Source: JBCBKU01 sp038521345 | GTDB taxonomy: Bacteria; Pseudomonadota; Alphaproteobacteria; Rhodobacterales; Rhodobacteraceae | Direction: 5' to 3' | Assembly: GCA_038521345.1 (NCBI GenBank) | Contig: JBCBKU010000017.1 | Location: 1-63,748, forward strand | Length of the DNA: 63,748 nucleotides | Part shown: piece by piece, positions 1 to 8,442 of the stretch | Position numbering within the stretch: the first letter of the stretch is position 1 | Layout of the letters: each line of letters opens with the position of its first letter | Made by a program: the position numbers and the translations under genes | Notes under the pieces: generated by a model | What the model was told of the DNA's origin: nothing | Database searches by the model: none | The model's input: only the letters and a program-made list of their open reading frames with translations

Positions 1-134
1 GGCACAACTTCGCCCTCCACGGGCTTTTGCGCCAGGATGTTCTCGAACGAGAGATCCCGGATGAACTGTACAAGAACCTTCATTTGCGGCATTTGGGGCG
101 TTTCGGGCGGGGTGGCGCCAGTTTCGTCGGCCAT
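1..134 (-). CDS. secB: Protein-export chaperone SecB (N-terminal part, cut by window edge)
   Basis: Only the first 44 codons lie in the window; the gene continues past base 1. The translation starts MADETGATPPETPQMPQMK and goes on with VLVQFIRDLSFENILAQ, which is the first beta strand of the SecB fold with its conserved YxKDxSFExP-like segment. SecB is a cytoplasmic tetramer that holds preproteins unfolded and hands them to SecA. The ATG at 134-132 is the natural start because the acidic, Pro-rich leader before the fold is normal for alphaproteobacterial SecB. The divergent-looking gap to fxsA is only about 57 bp and both genes are on the same strand, so they may be cotranscribed. Confidence 0.85.
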   Translation of the reverse strand, partial: MADETGATPPETPQMPQMKVLVQFIRDLSFENILAQKPVEGEVV

Positions 135-191
135 CGGGGGCTCCTGCCAGATTCTGTGTCGACGGGTCTCTAACAGAGCCGTCACTTGCCC

Positions 192-665
192 TCAATGGCG
201 CGTCCAACCAGAGCCAGAAACGGTGTGCCCCCCACTAATGTGGTCTTCTTGTCGATCAAGATCGACCGCTTCCCCGTCGATAACGTCGCTTTGGCCATTT
301 ATCGGACCGGCGCCCTGAACAACGACATTCCGACGTATAATCTGAAAAAGCCAACCGCGCACGGGCGGAACCAACAAAGCTCCGCCGACAAAATCCGTGA
401 AAAAACCCGGCGTCAGCAGAAGAGCGCCGGCAAACAGGATCATTGCTCCGTGTACGAGCGGGGCGGTCGGATCCGAAAGTCCGTTCATGGCCGTCTGAAA
501 TTTGCCTAGCGTGGCAATTCCCTGCTTACGAACCACGATGCTCCCCACCACGGCTGTCAGAACGACAATGCCAAGGGTTGCCAGCAAACCGATGGCGCCC
601 CCGATCTGAACAAAAAGGGCAATCTCGATAAGTGGAACTGCCAGAAAGAGTAGAAAGAGCCGCAT
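192..665 (-). CDS. fxsA: FxsA family membrane protein
   Basis: 157 residues, a usual length for FxsA (suppressor of F exclusion of phage T7). The start MRLFLLFLAVPLIEIALFVQ and the following hydrophobic stretch give two or three membrane helices, then GAMILFAGALLLTPGFFTDF forms another with the typical LTPGFxTD signature of the family. The C-terminal tail from about residue 110 is polar and cytoplasmic. The molecular function is not known; in E. coli overproduction relieves F-plasmid exclusion of T7. It lies just upstream of secB on the same strand and is divergent from the Tim44-domain gene, an arrangement common in Rhodobacterales. Family call is firm, role is not. Confidence 0.85.
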   Translation of the reverse strand: MRLFLLFLAVPLIEIALFVQIGGAIGLLATLGIVVLTAVVGSIVVRKQGIATLGKFQTAMNGLSDPTAPLVHGAMILFAGALLLTPGFFTDFVGGALLVPPVRGWLFQIIRRNVVVQGAGPINGQSDVIDGEAVDLDRQEDHISGGHTVSGSGWTRH

Positions 666-770
666 TGTGTCCTCAACCGTGAATGGGCTGTGGTAGACTC
701 ACCATGCCCCGTGACCTACATAAGGTCCCAAGTTAGCCCCACAATGCGCATTGGCGCAGGAGATGTCAGA

Positions 771-1433
771 ATGGGATCGTCGATTATCCAGCTTTTGGTG
801 CTTGCCGGGATCGCGGTCTTCCTGATCCTGCGCCTCAGAAGTGTACTGGGCACACGGGAAGGTTTTGAAAAACCGCCGGTTCCCATGTCCGGCGGTGATA
901 CCCGCCGCGACCGTCCCGAATTCGACGTCATCGAAGGCGGCGTGGACCGTGACATCACGGACCACGTCAAAGACGGCACTGATGCCGCGCATGCCCTCGC
1001 AGCAATGAAGATCGCCGAGCCCGGTTTTTCCGTTAGCGAGTTTTTGGATGGCGCGCGCGGCGCGTACGAGATGATTTTGATGGCCTTCGAAAATGGTGAC
1101 ATCGCCGAAATCCGTGGATTTATCGATCCCGAGATTGCCGATGCGTTCCAATCCGTTGTCGACCAGCGGAACGAAGCCGGTCTCACCGTGCACGCTAACT
1201 TCGTTGGGATCCGCGAACTCACGCTGGCCGATGCGTCCATGAACCGCGACACCGCGGAAGGTGAGATTACCGTCCGCTTCGTCGGCGAAATGACGTCGGT
1301 CGTAAAAAATGCCGACGGCGACATCGTCGAAGGCAGCGCAACAGAAATCAAACGTCAACGGGATGTTTGGACGTTCGCACGTCGGTTGGGCGTCGATGAT
1401 CCAAATTGGATCCTGGTCGCCACGGACGAGTGA
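771..1433 (+). CDS. Tim44/TimA-type domain membrane-anchored protein
   Basis: 220 residues from the ATG at 771, chosen over an upstream in-frame start at 690 because AGGAGA lies 7 bases before it and the protein then begins with its membrane anchor (MGSSIIQLLVLAGIAVFLIL). A linker follows, then from about residue 85 a Tim44-like domain (GFSVSEFLDGARGAYEMIL, later VRFVGEMTSVVKNADGDIV and WTFARRLGVDDPNWILVATDE at the end), the fold of mitochondrial Tim44 and bacterial TimA. In mitochondria this domain contacts the inner membrane and import motor; the bacterial role is not settled. Its stop overlaps the mltA start by one base (TGATG), so the two are translationally coupled. Confidence 0.85.
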   Translation: MGSSIIQLLVLAGIAVFLILRLRSVLGTREGFEKPPVPMSGGDTRRDRPEFDVIEGGVDRDITDHVKDGTDAAHALAAMKIAEPGFSVSEFLDGARGAYEMILMAFENGDIAEIRGFIDPEIADAFQSVVDQRNEAGLTVHANFVGIRELTLADASMNRDTAEGEITVRFVGEMTSVVKNADGDIVEGSATEIKRQRDVWTFARRLGVDDPNWILVATDE

Positions 1434-2461
1434 TGCGCGGCTTGGTTGCGGCGGCTTTGCTTGGCGCCGCGATCGGCGGATGCCCCGTCATGGCCAACCC
1501 AAACTATACATTGATGGATTGGTCCGACCTCGAGGGTTGGGCCCACGATGATCATGCGGCAGCGCTCTCCGTTTTCTCGTCAACTTGTGGCGATCTTGAT
1601 GATCCAGAATGGGCATCGGTCTGCCAGGTTGCAGACATAGCAACCGACGCGCGCGCGTTCTTCGAAGTGTTTTTTCACCCTGTGCTGGTGGAAGACGGCG
1701 ACCCGATGCTGTTTACGGGTTACTTCGAACCCGAACTAAAGGGATCGAGACAAGCCAGTGAAGACTACCCCTTTCCGCTCTACCGACTTCCGCCCGAGGT
1801 TCGGCCGGGAACGCGCTGGTATTCGCGGGCGGAGATCGAAACCAGAGGTATCCTCGATGGGCGCGGGCTCGAGATTGCCTATGTCGATGATCCCGTCGAC
1901 GCGTTTTTTCTTCAGGTCCAGGGATCTGGACGAATACAACTCGACGACGGAGGCCGTATCCGCGTCGGTTTTGCCGGCAAGAACGGACATGACTACAAGT
2001 CCGTCGGACAGGAGCTTGTTCGGCGCGGAGTCTTTCAATCGCATCAGGTATCGGCTCAGGTAATCCGGAACTGGGTGCGCCGCAATCCCGAGGATGGACT
2101 CGAACTCTTACGCCACAACCCGTCTTTTGTCTTCTTTCGTGAAGTGAACCAGGTACCGGCAGAACTTGGTCCGTTGGGCGCGATGAACCGGTCCATTACC
2201 TCTTTGCGTACGGTAGCGGTGGACCCCGCGTTTCATCCACTCGGCGCGCCAGTTTGGATCGAGAAGCGTGGGGAAGAACCGTTGCGTCGTCTAATGATTG
2301 CGCAGGATACCGGATCGGCCATCAAAGGAGCCCAGCGGGCTGACATCTTCTATGGTACGGGTCGCGCAGCCGGACTTCGAGCGGGCCGTATCCGCGATGG
2401 CGGCCGCATGGTGACGCTACTTCCCATCCAACAGGCTTTTCGCCTTGCCGATGGCGGTTGA
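1433..2461 (+). CDS. mltA: Membrane-bound lytic murein transglycosylase A
   Basis: 342 residues. MltA cuts the beta-1,4 bond between MurNAc and GlcNAc in the periplasm and forms a 1,6-anhydro end. The N-terminus MRGLVAAALLGAAIGGC is a signal peptide whose IGGC could be a lipobox. The body shows FTGYFEPELKGS, the FLQVQGSGRI strand, and near the C-terminus AQDTGSAIKGAQRADIFYG, which carries the conserved catalytic-region aspartates of MltA and its 3D domain. The start at 1433 overlaps the stop of the upstream Tim44-domain gene; an in-frame start 27 bases upstream would lie inside that gene and would spoil the signal peptide. The released anhydro sugars connect to the MurNAc-recycling genes at 15-16.7 kb. 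Confidence 0.93.
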   Translation: MRGLVAAALLGAAIGGCPVMANPNYTLMDWSDLEGWAHDDHAAALSVFSSTCGDLDDPEWASVCQVADIATDARAFFEVFFHPVLVEDGDPMLFTGYFEPELKGSRQASEDYPFPLYRLPPEVRPGTRWYSRAEIETRGILDGRGLEIAYVDDPVDAFFLQVQGSGRIQLDDGGRIRVGFAGKNGHDYKSVGQELVRRGVFQSHQVSAQVIRNWVRRNPEDGLELLRHNPSFVFFREVNQVPAELGPLGAMNRSITSLRTVAVDPAFHPLGAPVWIEKRGEEPLRRLMIAQDTGSAIKGAQRADIFYGTGRAAGLRAGRIRDGGRMVTLLPIQQAFRLADGG

Positions 2462-2466
2462 CATAC

Positions 2467-3057
2467 ATGTCACGGCGAAAAGGACCTCGCAGACCACGTG
2501 CTGACGAACGCGCATTGTGGGACAAGGTCGCCGCCACGACCACACCACTGGATCGTCGGACTACGGCGCGGGGCGATCTAATGTCGACGGTGACACCGCA
2601 AGTTGCCGAACCCGAAAAGGTCGCGTCGAAAGCTGCGCTACCGAGCTTTCGGATCGGAGAAAAAACGCCACCTCGACCAGAACCAGTTACCCCTTCAGAT
2701 ACCGGTCCCGTTGCCATGGACCATAAGGCGTTCACCAAACTTTCTCGGGGCAAGATGGATCCGGAGGCTCGGATTGACTTGCACGGCATGACCCTGGATC
2801 AGGCCGAACCGGCACTGGCAGGTTTTTTGCGCCGAGCTCATGGGTCGGGCAAACGCCTTGTCCTGGTTATTACCGGAAAGGGAAGAGCATCGGAAAATGA
2901 AGGTCCCATCCCGGAAAGACCAGGGCGGCTTCGCCGGCAGGTCCCAATCTGGCTTAGCCGGGGTGCGTTGTCCGGGTTGGTCCTGCAGGTGGTGCAAGCC
3001 CATCGTCGGCACGGGGGGGACGGGGCGTACTACGTCTATCTACGCCGAAGCCGGTAG
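2467..3057 (+). CDS. Smr (MutS2 C-terminal) domain protein
   Basis: 196 residues. The first 100 or so are basic and of low complexity (MSRRKGPRRPRADERALWDK), the usual disordered leader of alphaproteobacterial Smr proteins. The Smr domain starts at the conserved IDLHGMTLDQAEPALAGFL (LDLHG motif) and contains VLVITGKGRAS, matching the TGKG motif that contacts nucleic acid; it ends with GDGAYYVYLRR. Smr domains nick DNA or cut RNA in various proteins; the substrate here is unknown. A TTG at 2458 overlapping the mltA stop is an alternative start that would add three residues. The 3-prime end overlaps the convergent MFS gene by 18 bp. Confidence 0.88.
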   Translation: MSRRKGPRRPRADERALWDKVAATTTPLDRRTTARGDLMSTVTPQVAEPEKVASKAALPSFRIGEKTPPRPEPVTPSDTGPVAMDHKAFTKLSRGKMDPEARIDLHGMTLDQAEPALAGFLRRAHGSGKRLVLVITGKGRASENEGPIPERPGRLRRQVPIWLSRGALSGLVLQVVQAHRRHGGDGAYYVYLRRSR

Positions 3058-4266
3058 GCGCGCCCGCGTCCGCTCCACTGCGATCCAAACCAGCACAGCT
3101 GACAGTGCAAAATAGGCGGCAATCGCAATCATCTGGTCGGGAAAGGAAAAACCCAGATCGATCAGAACGCCGGTTACTCCGGGACCGACCGCCGAACCCA
3201 GCACCATGATGCTTGTCGATGTTGCCTTAATCGCGCCAATATGCCGGGTCCCGTAAAATTCGGCCCAGAAAGCAGTGATCAGCGTTGCCTGCAATCCCGT
3301 TGCGACCCCAAATACCGCGAATGAAATCAACGCGCCCGACAGAGTGTCGGACCAAGCAAGAAGTAAAAATCCGATAATCCATGGAGTTCCGAAGAACTGC
3401 ATCAACCGCCCGGTACCGAACCGGTCAATCAGTTGTCCTGATACCAGCGTCACGACTAGTCCGATCGCGGTCAGGATTGGAATCAATGCAAGATACTGCG
3501 TCAGGGGCCAACCTTTGACCTCGGCAATGTGAACCTGTTGAAAAAATAGGGCCGTTCCCCAAGACGGTGGGCCAAGGAGCATCGGCAAGAGACACCAAAA
3601 TAGTGATGATCGGAGAACGTCAGAGCGCGTCCAGTGTCGGCCTTCCATCCCCGCTGCATCCGATGCTTCAGTTGCGGATTGTGGGGTACGTTCCGCAGCG
3701 AGCAGTTTCGACAGAACTGGAAAAGCAAGAGCCGCCATTGCGGCTGCCACAAACCATAGCCACCGCCAATCGGTCGACATGAGCAGAAGGGCTGCAAAAA
3801 TTGGCGGCAAGGATGCCTGTGCCACAGCAAAACCCATCGAAGAAAGTGATAGCGCCAATCCGCGTCGGCGTACAAACCATCGGGCCATTGCCGTAGCGGC
3901 GAGTTGAAACGTCATACCTTGCCCCAAGAGACGCAGAACAAAAATCGCAAAAACCAATCCCGTGACGGTCTCGTTAACTGCCATCCAAAGGCAGGACACG
4001 GCGAGGCCAGGAATCACAAACTTGGCAAGCGTCGTGACCCGGAACCGGTCAGTCAGAGCACCCGCCCAGAACATCGCAAGCGCCGAAGCGCTGGTTGCCA
4101 ACGTGTAAATCAGGCCCCATCCACCATCACTTAGCGCGAAGTCGGCCATGATCTGGGCAGCAAAAATCGAAATAAAGAACGTCTGACCATAGGATGACGT
4201 GAACATGAGAACCGCACCCGCCCCGAGAAACCCGGCGTTGTCTCGGACGAAGGCAAATAGGTTCAT
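3040..4266 (-). CDS. MFS transporter
   Basis: 408 residues with about 12 hydrophobic segments in two halves, the major facilitator layout. Loop 2-3 has WAGALTDRFRVTTLAKFVIPG and the equivalent second-half loop has SGQLIDRFGTGRLMQFF, both forms of the MFS signature GxxxDRxGRR. A stretch RTPQSATEASDAAGMEGRHWTRS near the middle is the cytoplasmic loop between halves. Substrate cannot be told from sequence; the family resembles oxalate/formate-antiporter-like MFS members. The start ATG overlaps the stop of the upstream hydrolase-lipoprotein gene by four bases (ATGA), so the two are probably cotranscribed. Confidence 0.85.
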   Translation of the reverse strand: MNLFAFVRDNAGFLGAGAVLMFTSSYGQTFFISIFAAQIMADFALSDGGWGLIYTLATSASALAMFWAGALTDRFRVTTLAKFVIPGLAVSCLWMAVNETVTGLVFAIFVLRLLGQGMTFQLAATAMARWFVRRRGLALSLSSMGFAVAQASLPPIFAALLLMSTDWRWLWFVAAAMAALAFPVLSKLLAAERTPQSATEASDAAGMEGRHWTRSDVLRSSLFWCLLPMLLGPPSWGTALFFQQVHIAEVKGWPLTQYLALIPILTAIGLVVTLVSGQLIDRFGTGRLMQFFGTPWIIGFLLLAWSDTLSGALISFAVFGVATGLQATLITAFWAEFYGTRHIGAIKATSTSIMVLGSAVGPGVTGVLIDLGFSFPDQMIAIAAYFALSAVLVWIAVERTRARLPASA

Positions 4267-5354
4267 CGTCCAAGCGCCGCGGCGGGCGTCAGGATGACCT
4301 GCGTCGCATTCTGCACGGTCAGTACGGTGCCCGGAACAAGCCCTGCGCGTCCCGCCCGATCCTGTTCAAACGCACGATCGACTTCGGCCAGTTGACCAAG
4401 CAGTCCGATCAATGCTGGCGATGTCCCGGCGGTAAAATGGCCAATCCCACTTGAGAATCCCGTCACATCTAGAAGAGTGATATCGAATTCGGCGAGATCC
4501 TCGGCGTCTTCAATATTGCCGAGCCGAGATTCCTGCCCTGTCAGCCGCGCCGACAATCGAAGGGCACGATCTTTTTGAGAAACGAAGATTATGAATGGTT
4601 GGGGAAGTTTGCCTATGCGCCTGGCCTGGGCGCGAAAGACGTCAATGTCGATATCCGGCGAGATCAGGACGACACTTGAAACCGCAGCCTGCGGCGCGCG
4701 GGGGTCGGCGATGGCCATCTGGCGCAGCGTTTCCATCACCAACAGCGCGCCCATCGAATGCGCGACCACTACGATGTCATCGGCACCTGCCTGCGCTGTC
4801 TCCCGTAATGTCCGTTCCAAAGCGTCGCGCGCGACGAGAATACTGTCGCGATCATACCCGTAGCCAAGCGGGTTCGCGCTCGACGGCCACGAAAAATGGA
4901 CACCGACGGCCGGAAGTCTCAGATCGTGTTTGAGCTGGGCCAACCGGTAAACACCCTCAGCAAAGGTGTTGTTGAAACCATGGACATAAAAGATCACTTC
5001 GCGTTGTCCCCGAGGACGACGCGATAGTTCCCGGTTCAAAGATGTTCGGAATTGGCTAAACGACGAAAAGTGCGTGGCACTCTCGGCATGAAATGTCAGG
5101 GCAGGGTTGGTATCCGCGCGACCAATACGGATCTCGCCGGGCCTGCGTGCCGCGGGAACGGACACATTGATTTTCGTCAGGCGAAGTGCTTCGTCCCGCC
5201 GCGGGCCAAGATCTCCGGCCTCGGGAAGCCGGTTGGTCGCCACGAATACCGGGTAGAGAGTGCCCGGCGCATCGCTATTCCGCTCCACGAGTACCGGTCC
5301 GCGCGGACTGCACGCCAATAGGCTGAGAATTAAGAAAGGCAGGATCCGCCACAT
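4263..5354 (-). CDS. Alpha/beta-hydrolase lipoprotein (DUF900 family)
   Basis: 363 residues. The N-terminus MWRILPFLILSLLACSPRGP has a signal peptide with lipobox LLAC, so it should be a lipoprotein in the outer or inner membrane. The body is the DUF900 alpha/beta hydrolase: VIFYVHGFNNTFAEGVYRLA holds the oxyanion-side HG motif, and VVVAHSMGALLVMETL gives the nucleophile elbow AHSMG with the serine. PQPFIIFVSQKDRALRLS is the expected acid-strand region with Asp, and FSSGIGHFTAGTSP offers the histidine. Substrate unknown; probably an esterase. It overlaps the MFS gene downstream by four bases, which suggests a shared substrate or just shared transcription. Confidence 0.82.
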   Translation of the reverse strand: MWRILPFLILSLLACSPRGPVLVERNSDAPGTLYPVFVATNRLPEAGDLGPRRDEALRLTKINVSVPAARRPGEIRIGRADTNPALTFHAESATHFSSFSQFRTSLNRELSRRPRGQREVIFYVHGFNNTFAEGVYRLAQLKHDLRLPAVGVHFSWPSSANPLGYGYDRDSILVARDALERTLRETAQAGADDIVVVAHSMGALLVMETLRQMAIADPRAPQAAVSSVVLISPDIDIDVFRAQARRIGKLPQPFIIFVSQKDRALRLSARLTGQESRLGNIEDAEDLAEFDITLLDVTGFSSGIGHFTAGTSPALIGLLGQLAEVDRAFEQDRAGRAGLVPGTVLTVQNATQVILTPAAALGR

Positions 5355-5386
5355 GCTCTTGCATAGGCCTAGAACCTGTCCGGATA

Positions 5387-6694
5387 CTAGAGCACGTACC
5401 GACTCATGTCGGCGGACTTCATCAGTTCTCCGAGGTTCTCGTTCACGAAAGCCGCATTGACGACGATTTCGGAACCCCTCCGATCCGGTGCGGCAAACGA
5501 CAAGTCCTCGAACACCCGTTCCAATACCGTATAGAGGCGCCGCGCACCGATATTCTCGACCGTTGTATTGACCTCGGCCGCGATGCGCGCGAGCGCTGCG
5601 ATCCCATCATCTGTAAAGGTTACCGTTACGTCCTCGGTCGCCATCAATGCGGTGTACTGCCTGGTCAGCGCGTTATCCGTTTCCGTCAGGATCCGGACAA
5701 AATCAGCTTCGGTCAGTGGCCGAAGTTCGACCCGGATGGGCAAGCGCCCCTGCAACTCCGGCAAGAGATCCGACGGTTTTGCCACGTGAAATGCGCCCGA
5801 GGCGATGAAGAGAATATGATCGGTCTTTATCGGCCCGTGCTTGGTCGACACCGTGGTTCCTTCAATCAACGGCAAGAGATCGCGTTGAACACCTTCACGG
5901 CTGACATCGGCACCTCTTGCCTCGGATCGAGCGGTGACCTTGTCAATCTCATCCAGAAAAACGATCCCACTCTCCTCTGCCGCGGAGAGCGCCGACTTTT
6001 TAACGGTTTCGTCGTCCAGAAGTTTGTCCGCTTCTTCTCTGATCAATACTTCATAGCTTTCGGCCACGGTCATGCGCCGCTTGACCGTACGACTACCGAA
6101 GGCTTTTCCAAATAGATCACCGATGTTCATCATCCCAGCCTGACCCGGCTGCATTCCCGGCAAGTCCATCATTGGAAAGGGTTGGGCGGTATCCTGAAGC
6201 TCCAGCTCGATTTCTGTGTCGTCCAGTTCGCCATTGCGCAACTTGTCTCGGAACATCTGGCGGGTCTGTCCGCGTGCGTCTCGGCCAGCTATGGCCTCGA
6301 TTACACGTGCTTCGGCATTCTCCTGCGCAGTCGCCGTTACCTCGTCTCGCATTAGTTCTCGGGTCATCGTGATCGATTGTTCAACAAGGTCCCGGATTAT
6401 CTGTTCGACATCCCGTCCGACATAGCCAACCTCGGTGAATTTCGTCGCCTCGACCTTCAGAAACGGGGCTCGTGCCAACCGGGCCAGCCTCCGCGAGATC
6501 TCGGTTTTACCGACACCAGTGGGTCCAATCATCAGAATGTTCTTGGGATAGACCTCGTCCCGCAGATCATCCGACAATTGTCGGCGCCGCCAACGGCTAC
6601 GAAGGGCGACGGCGACCGCGCGCTTGGCTTCGGACTGGCCGATGATGAAGCGGTCGAGTTCCGAGACAATTTCGCGAGGCGTTAGATCCGTCAT
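5387..6694 (-). CDS. hslU: ATP-dependent protease ATPase subunit HslU
   Basis: 435 residues, standard HslU length. It is the AAA+ unfoldase ring of the HslUV (ClpYQ) protease. Visible motifs are the Walker A MIGPTGVGKTEISRRLA, the pore region VGYVGRDVEQIIRDLVE (GYVG pore loop), Walker B ESGIVFLDEIDKVTAR, and the C-terminal ENLGELMKSADMSRYVL, whose last residues dock into HslV. The variable I domain with PMMDLPGMQPGQAGMMNIG sits in the middle. The gene follows a membrane-protein gene that separates it from hslV; the three are on one strand with gaps of at most 12 bp, so a single heat-inducible transcript is likely. Confidence 0.97.
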   Translation of the reverse strand: MTDLTPREIVSELDRFIIGQSEAKRAVAVALRSRWRRRQLSDDLRDEVYPKNILMIGPTGVGKTEISRRLARLARAPFLKVEATKFTEVGYVGRDVEQIIRDLVEQSITMTRELMRDEVTATAQENAEARVIEAIAGRDARGQTRQMFRDKLRNGELDDTEIELELQDTAQPFPMMDLPGMQPGQAGMMNIGDLFGKAFGSRTVKRRMTVAESYEVLIREEADKLLDDETVKKSALSAAEESGIVFLDEIDKVTARSEARGADVSREGVQRDLLPLIEGTTVSTKHGPIKTDHILFIASGAFHVAKPSDLLPELQGRLPIRVELRPLTEADFVRILTETDNALTRQYTALMATEDVTVTFTDDGIAALARIAAEVNTTVENIGARRLYTVLERVFEDLSFAAPDRRGSEIVVNAAFVNENLGELMKSADMSRYVL

Positions 6695-6706
6695 TCTTGA
6701 TATCCG

Positions 6707-7765
6707 TCAGGCGGTGGGTGGAAGTCGCGTTAGCGGCAGAGCCGGGCCGAGAACGCCAAGGATCACCGATCGAATGCGTTCCCAAAAGGCGCCGAGCGCC
6801 AAAAGCGCAATCCCCAACAAAAACACAGTCATCGCCGCACCATCTGTCCCACCAAGGGTTGTGGCCAGTGCCACGACATACCCGATACCGGCGATCAGGA
6901 AACTCCGGCGGTCGATCACAACGGCGGCCAGCGCTATTCCGGTCAGGAAAACGACCAGAAGCACCGTTGCTTGGTTCCCGGTCAGCAGCGTAAGCGCCAC
7001 GGTGTTCACGATCGCCGGGGCCGCCACGATGTGAAGCCAAAAGCCATTTGCAGAGCGCCGGGTCACACGGTGCGGATCGCTCATGTCGAACCACATGGCG
7101 CAGGCAAAGGTCACCAATCCAAGGACAAGAGTGATCCACGCATAGCTGCCTTCCGCCGACAGCTCGAAGAAGTCGGCGATAGATGTGGGACGGACGGTGT
7201 TCTGAGCTGTGGCGATTACGGCAACCGTGAATGTACCCAGCGCGACGACAGCAAGGGCGATTGGCACCCGAAAACGAAACCAGAAGACAAGGATAGCGAG
7301 GGTCGACAGCGCAATTGGGATCGGCAGACTCGATAAATCATTCTGGGCGACCATGAATGGCTCTGACAGCCAAGTGATAAATCCGAACGCGGCATTGCCT
7401 GCCCACATCGCTGTCAATGCAATCGCAGGCGCGACCATGCGCCGCCGCCGAATAAAATACTCGGACATGGCCCAGATAAGGGCCGCGCCGATCACCGCGC
7501 GGGTAATCCCGAATGTCTTGATATGCACGATTTCCGATGCGGCGGCGACCGTCGATATCCCGATCCAGCCCAGTGACAAGATCCCAAGGCCGACAACGAT
7601 GAAGATCTCATTGAATCCTTTGAACAACTCAAACGGCTCGTCACCGGGTGCCAGATTCTCTCGTGCTCCACGACGGCTGTCGGCCAACGCAGCAAGGCGG
7701 GCCGCTTGTGCCTCAGACACAAGACCAGCCGATACGGCGGCGCGAAGATCATCCCGTTGGATCAC
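6707..7765 (-). CDS. Polytopic membrane protein between hslV and hslU
   Basis: 352 residues, not recognised as a named family. The N-terminal 45 residues are soluble (MIQRDDLRAAVSAGLVSEAQ reads like a short helical domain that also occurs in DUF2157 membrane proteins). Nine or ten hydrophobic segments follow, starting FNEIFIVVGLGILSLGWIGI and ending TVFLLGIALLALGAFWERI. The start is a GTG that overlaps the hslV stop (GTGA), so translation is coupled to hslV; hslU starts 12 bases after its stop. This position inside the heat-shock protease operon is the main clue; a link to membrane stress is inference only. DUF2157-like membership is possible but not certain. Confidence 0.75.
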   Translation of the reverse strand: MIQRDDLRAAVSAGLVSEAQAARLAALADSRRGARENLAPGDEPFELFKGFNEIFIVVGLGILSLGWIGISTVAAASEIVHIKTFGITRAVIGAALIWAMSEYFIRRRRMVAPAIALTAMWAGNAAFGFITWLSEPFMVAQNDLSSLPIPIALSTLAILVFWFRFRVPIALAVVALGTFTVAVIATAQNTVRPTSIADFFELSAEGSYAWITLVLGLVTFACAMWFDMSDPHRVTRRSANGFWLHIVAAPAIVNTVALTLLTGNQATVLLVVFLTGIALAAVVIDRRSFLIAGIGYVVALATTLGGTDGAAMTVFLLGIALLALGAFWERIRSVILGVLGPALPLTRLPPTA

Positions 7766-8319
7766 GGTCCAATTTCTTCCACGGTAAGGGACCCGTTTGT
7801 GTAAACACAGATGTCGGCGGCGATCGCCATGGCGCGGCGCGCGACGTCTTCGGCAGACAGGTCGCTGTCCATGAGAGCACGCGCCGCGGCCAATGCGTAA
7901 TTGCCGCCAGATCCGATAGCGGCCACATCATGTTCGGGTTCCAGAACGTCACCGGCACCGGTCACGACGTAAAGGGCGGCGCCGTCCGACACGATCAACA
8001 TCGCCTCCAGCTTTTGTAGGTACTTGTCGGTCCGCCAGTCCTTGGCGAGTTCGACGCAAGCGCGTTGCAATTGTCCTGGCGTGGCGTCGAGCTTAGCTTC
8101 CAGGCGCTCGAGCAGCGTAAACGCATCCGCCGTCGATCCGGCGAAGCCAGCGACAACATCTGCTCCGCCCGGAGACAGCCTGCGCACCTTTCTGGCAGAT
8201 CCCTTGATAACCGTCTGACCAAGGCTGACCTGGCCGTCACCGGCGATCACGGTTCGTCCGTCCTTACGCACTCCGAGAATTGTCGTTCCGTGCCATCCGG
8301 GCATGTTGGTGTCTGCCAT
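7762..8319 (-). CDS. hslV: ATP-dependent protease peptidase subunit HslV
   Basis: 185 residues. HslV is the threonine peptidase of HslUV, a dodecamer capped by HslU. After a short leader the sequence WHGTTILGVRKDGRTVIAGD shows the threonine that becomes the N-terminal nucleophile after processing, followed by GQVSLGQTVIKGSARKVRRL with the conserved lysine of the active site. ADVVAGFAGSTADAF and IGSGGNYALAAARAL are the typical proteasome-type strands. The stop overlaps the GTG start of the next membrane-protein gene. A heat-shock-like promoter sits about 30 bp upstream, and the terminator of trxA lies just before it. Confidence 0.97.
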   Translation of the reverse strand: MADTNMPGWHGTTILGVRKDGRTVIAGDGQVSLGQTVIKGSARKVRRLSPGGADVVAGFAGSTADAFTLLERLEAKLDATPGQLQRACVELAKDWRTDKYLQKLEAMLIVSDGAALYVVTGAGDVLEPEHDVAAIGSGGNYALAAARALMDSDLSAEDVARRAMAIAADICVYTNGSLTVEEIGP

Positions 8320-8346
8320 GGACCCTCGCTTGATCGTCCGTCAGCT

Positions 8347-8375
8347 ATATGGACACCCGCACCCAAGCGGGCAAG
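8347..8375 (-). promoter_or_regulatory. Candidate sigma-32 (RpoH) promoter of the hslV operon
   Basis: On the minus strand CTTGCCC is followed after 15 bases by TCCATAT, close to the heat-shock consensus CTTGAAA / CCCATNT. It lies 28 bases upstream of the hslV ATG, between the trxA terminator and hslV. HslUV is a known RpoH target, so the match is expected; only the pattern itself is seen. Confidence 0.5.
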
Positions 8376-8387
8376 CAGTGCACACAC

Positions 8388-8418
8388 AAAGGCCGCGATG
8401 CCGTGCAGCGTCGCGGCC
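8388..8418 (-). terminator. Candidate terminator of trxA
   Basis: Minus strand: GGCCGCGA and TCGCGGCC form a perfect 8-bp stem around a 12-base loop, 24 bases after the trxA stop, followed by TTTGTGTGTG. The U run is short, so efficiency is uncertain. Confidence 0.55.
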
Positions 8419-8442
8419 CTCTATCTTTCAAGAATTACGGTC

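Noticed and set aside
699..1358. Two long antisense frames opposite the Tim44-domain gene
   Set aside because: They are shadows of a conserved gene with a good ribosome site and clear domain.
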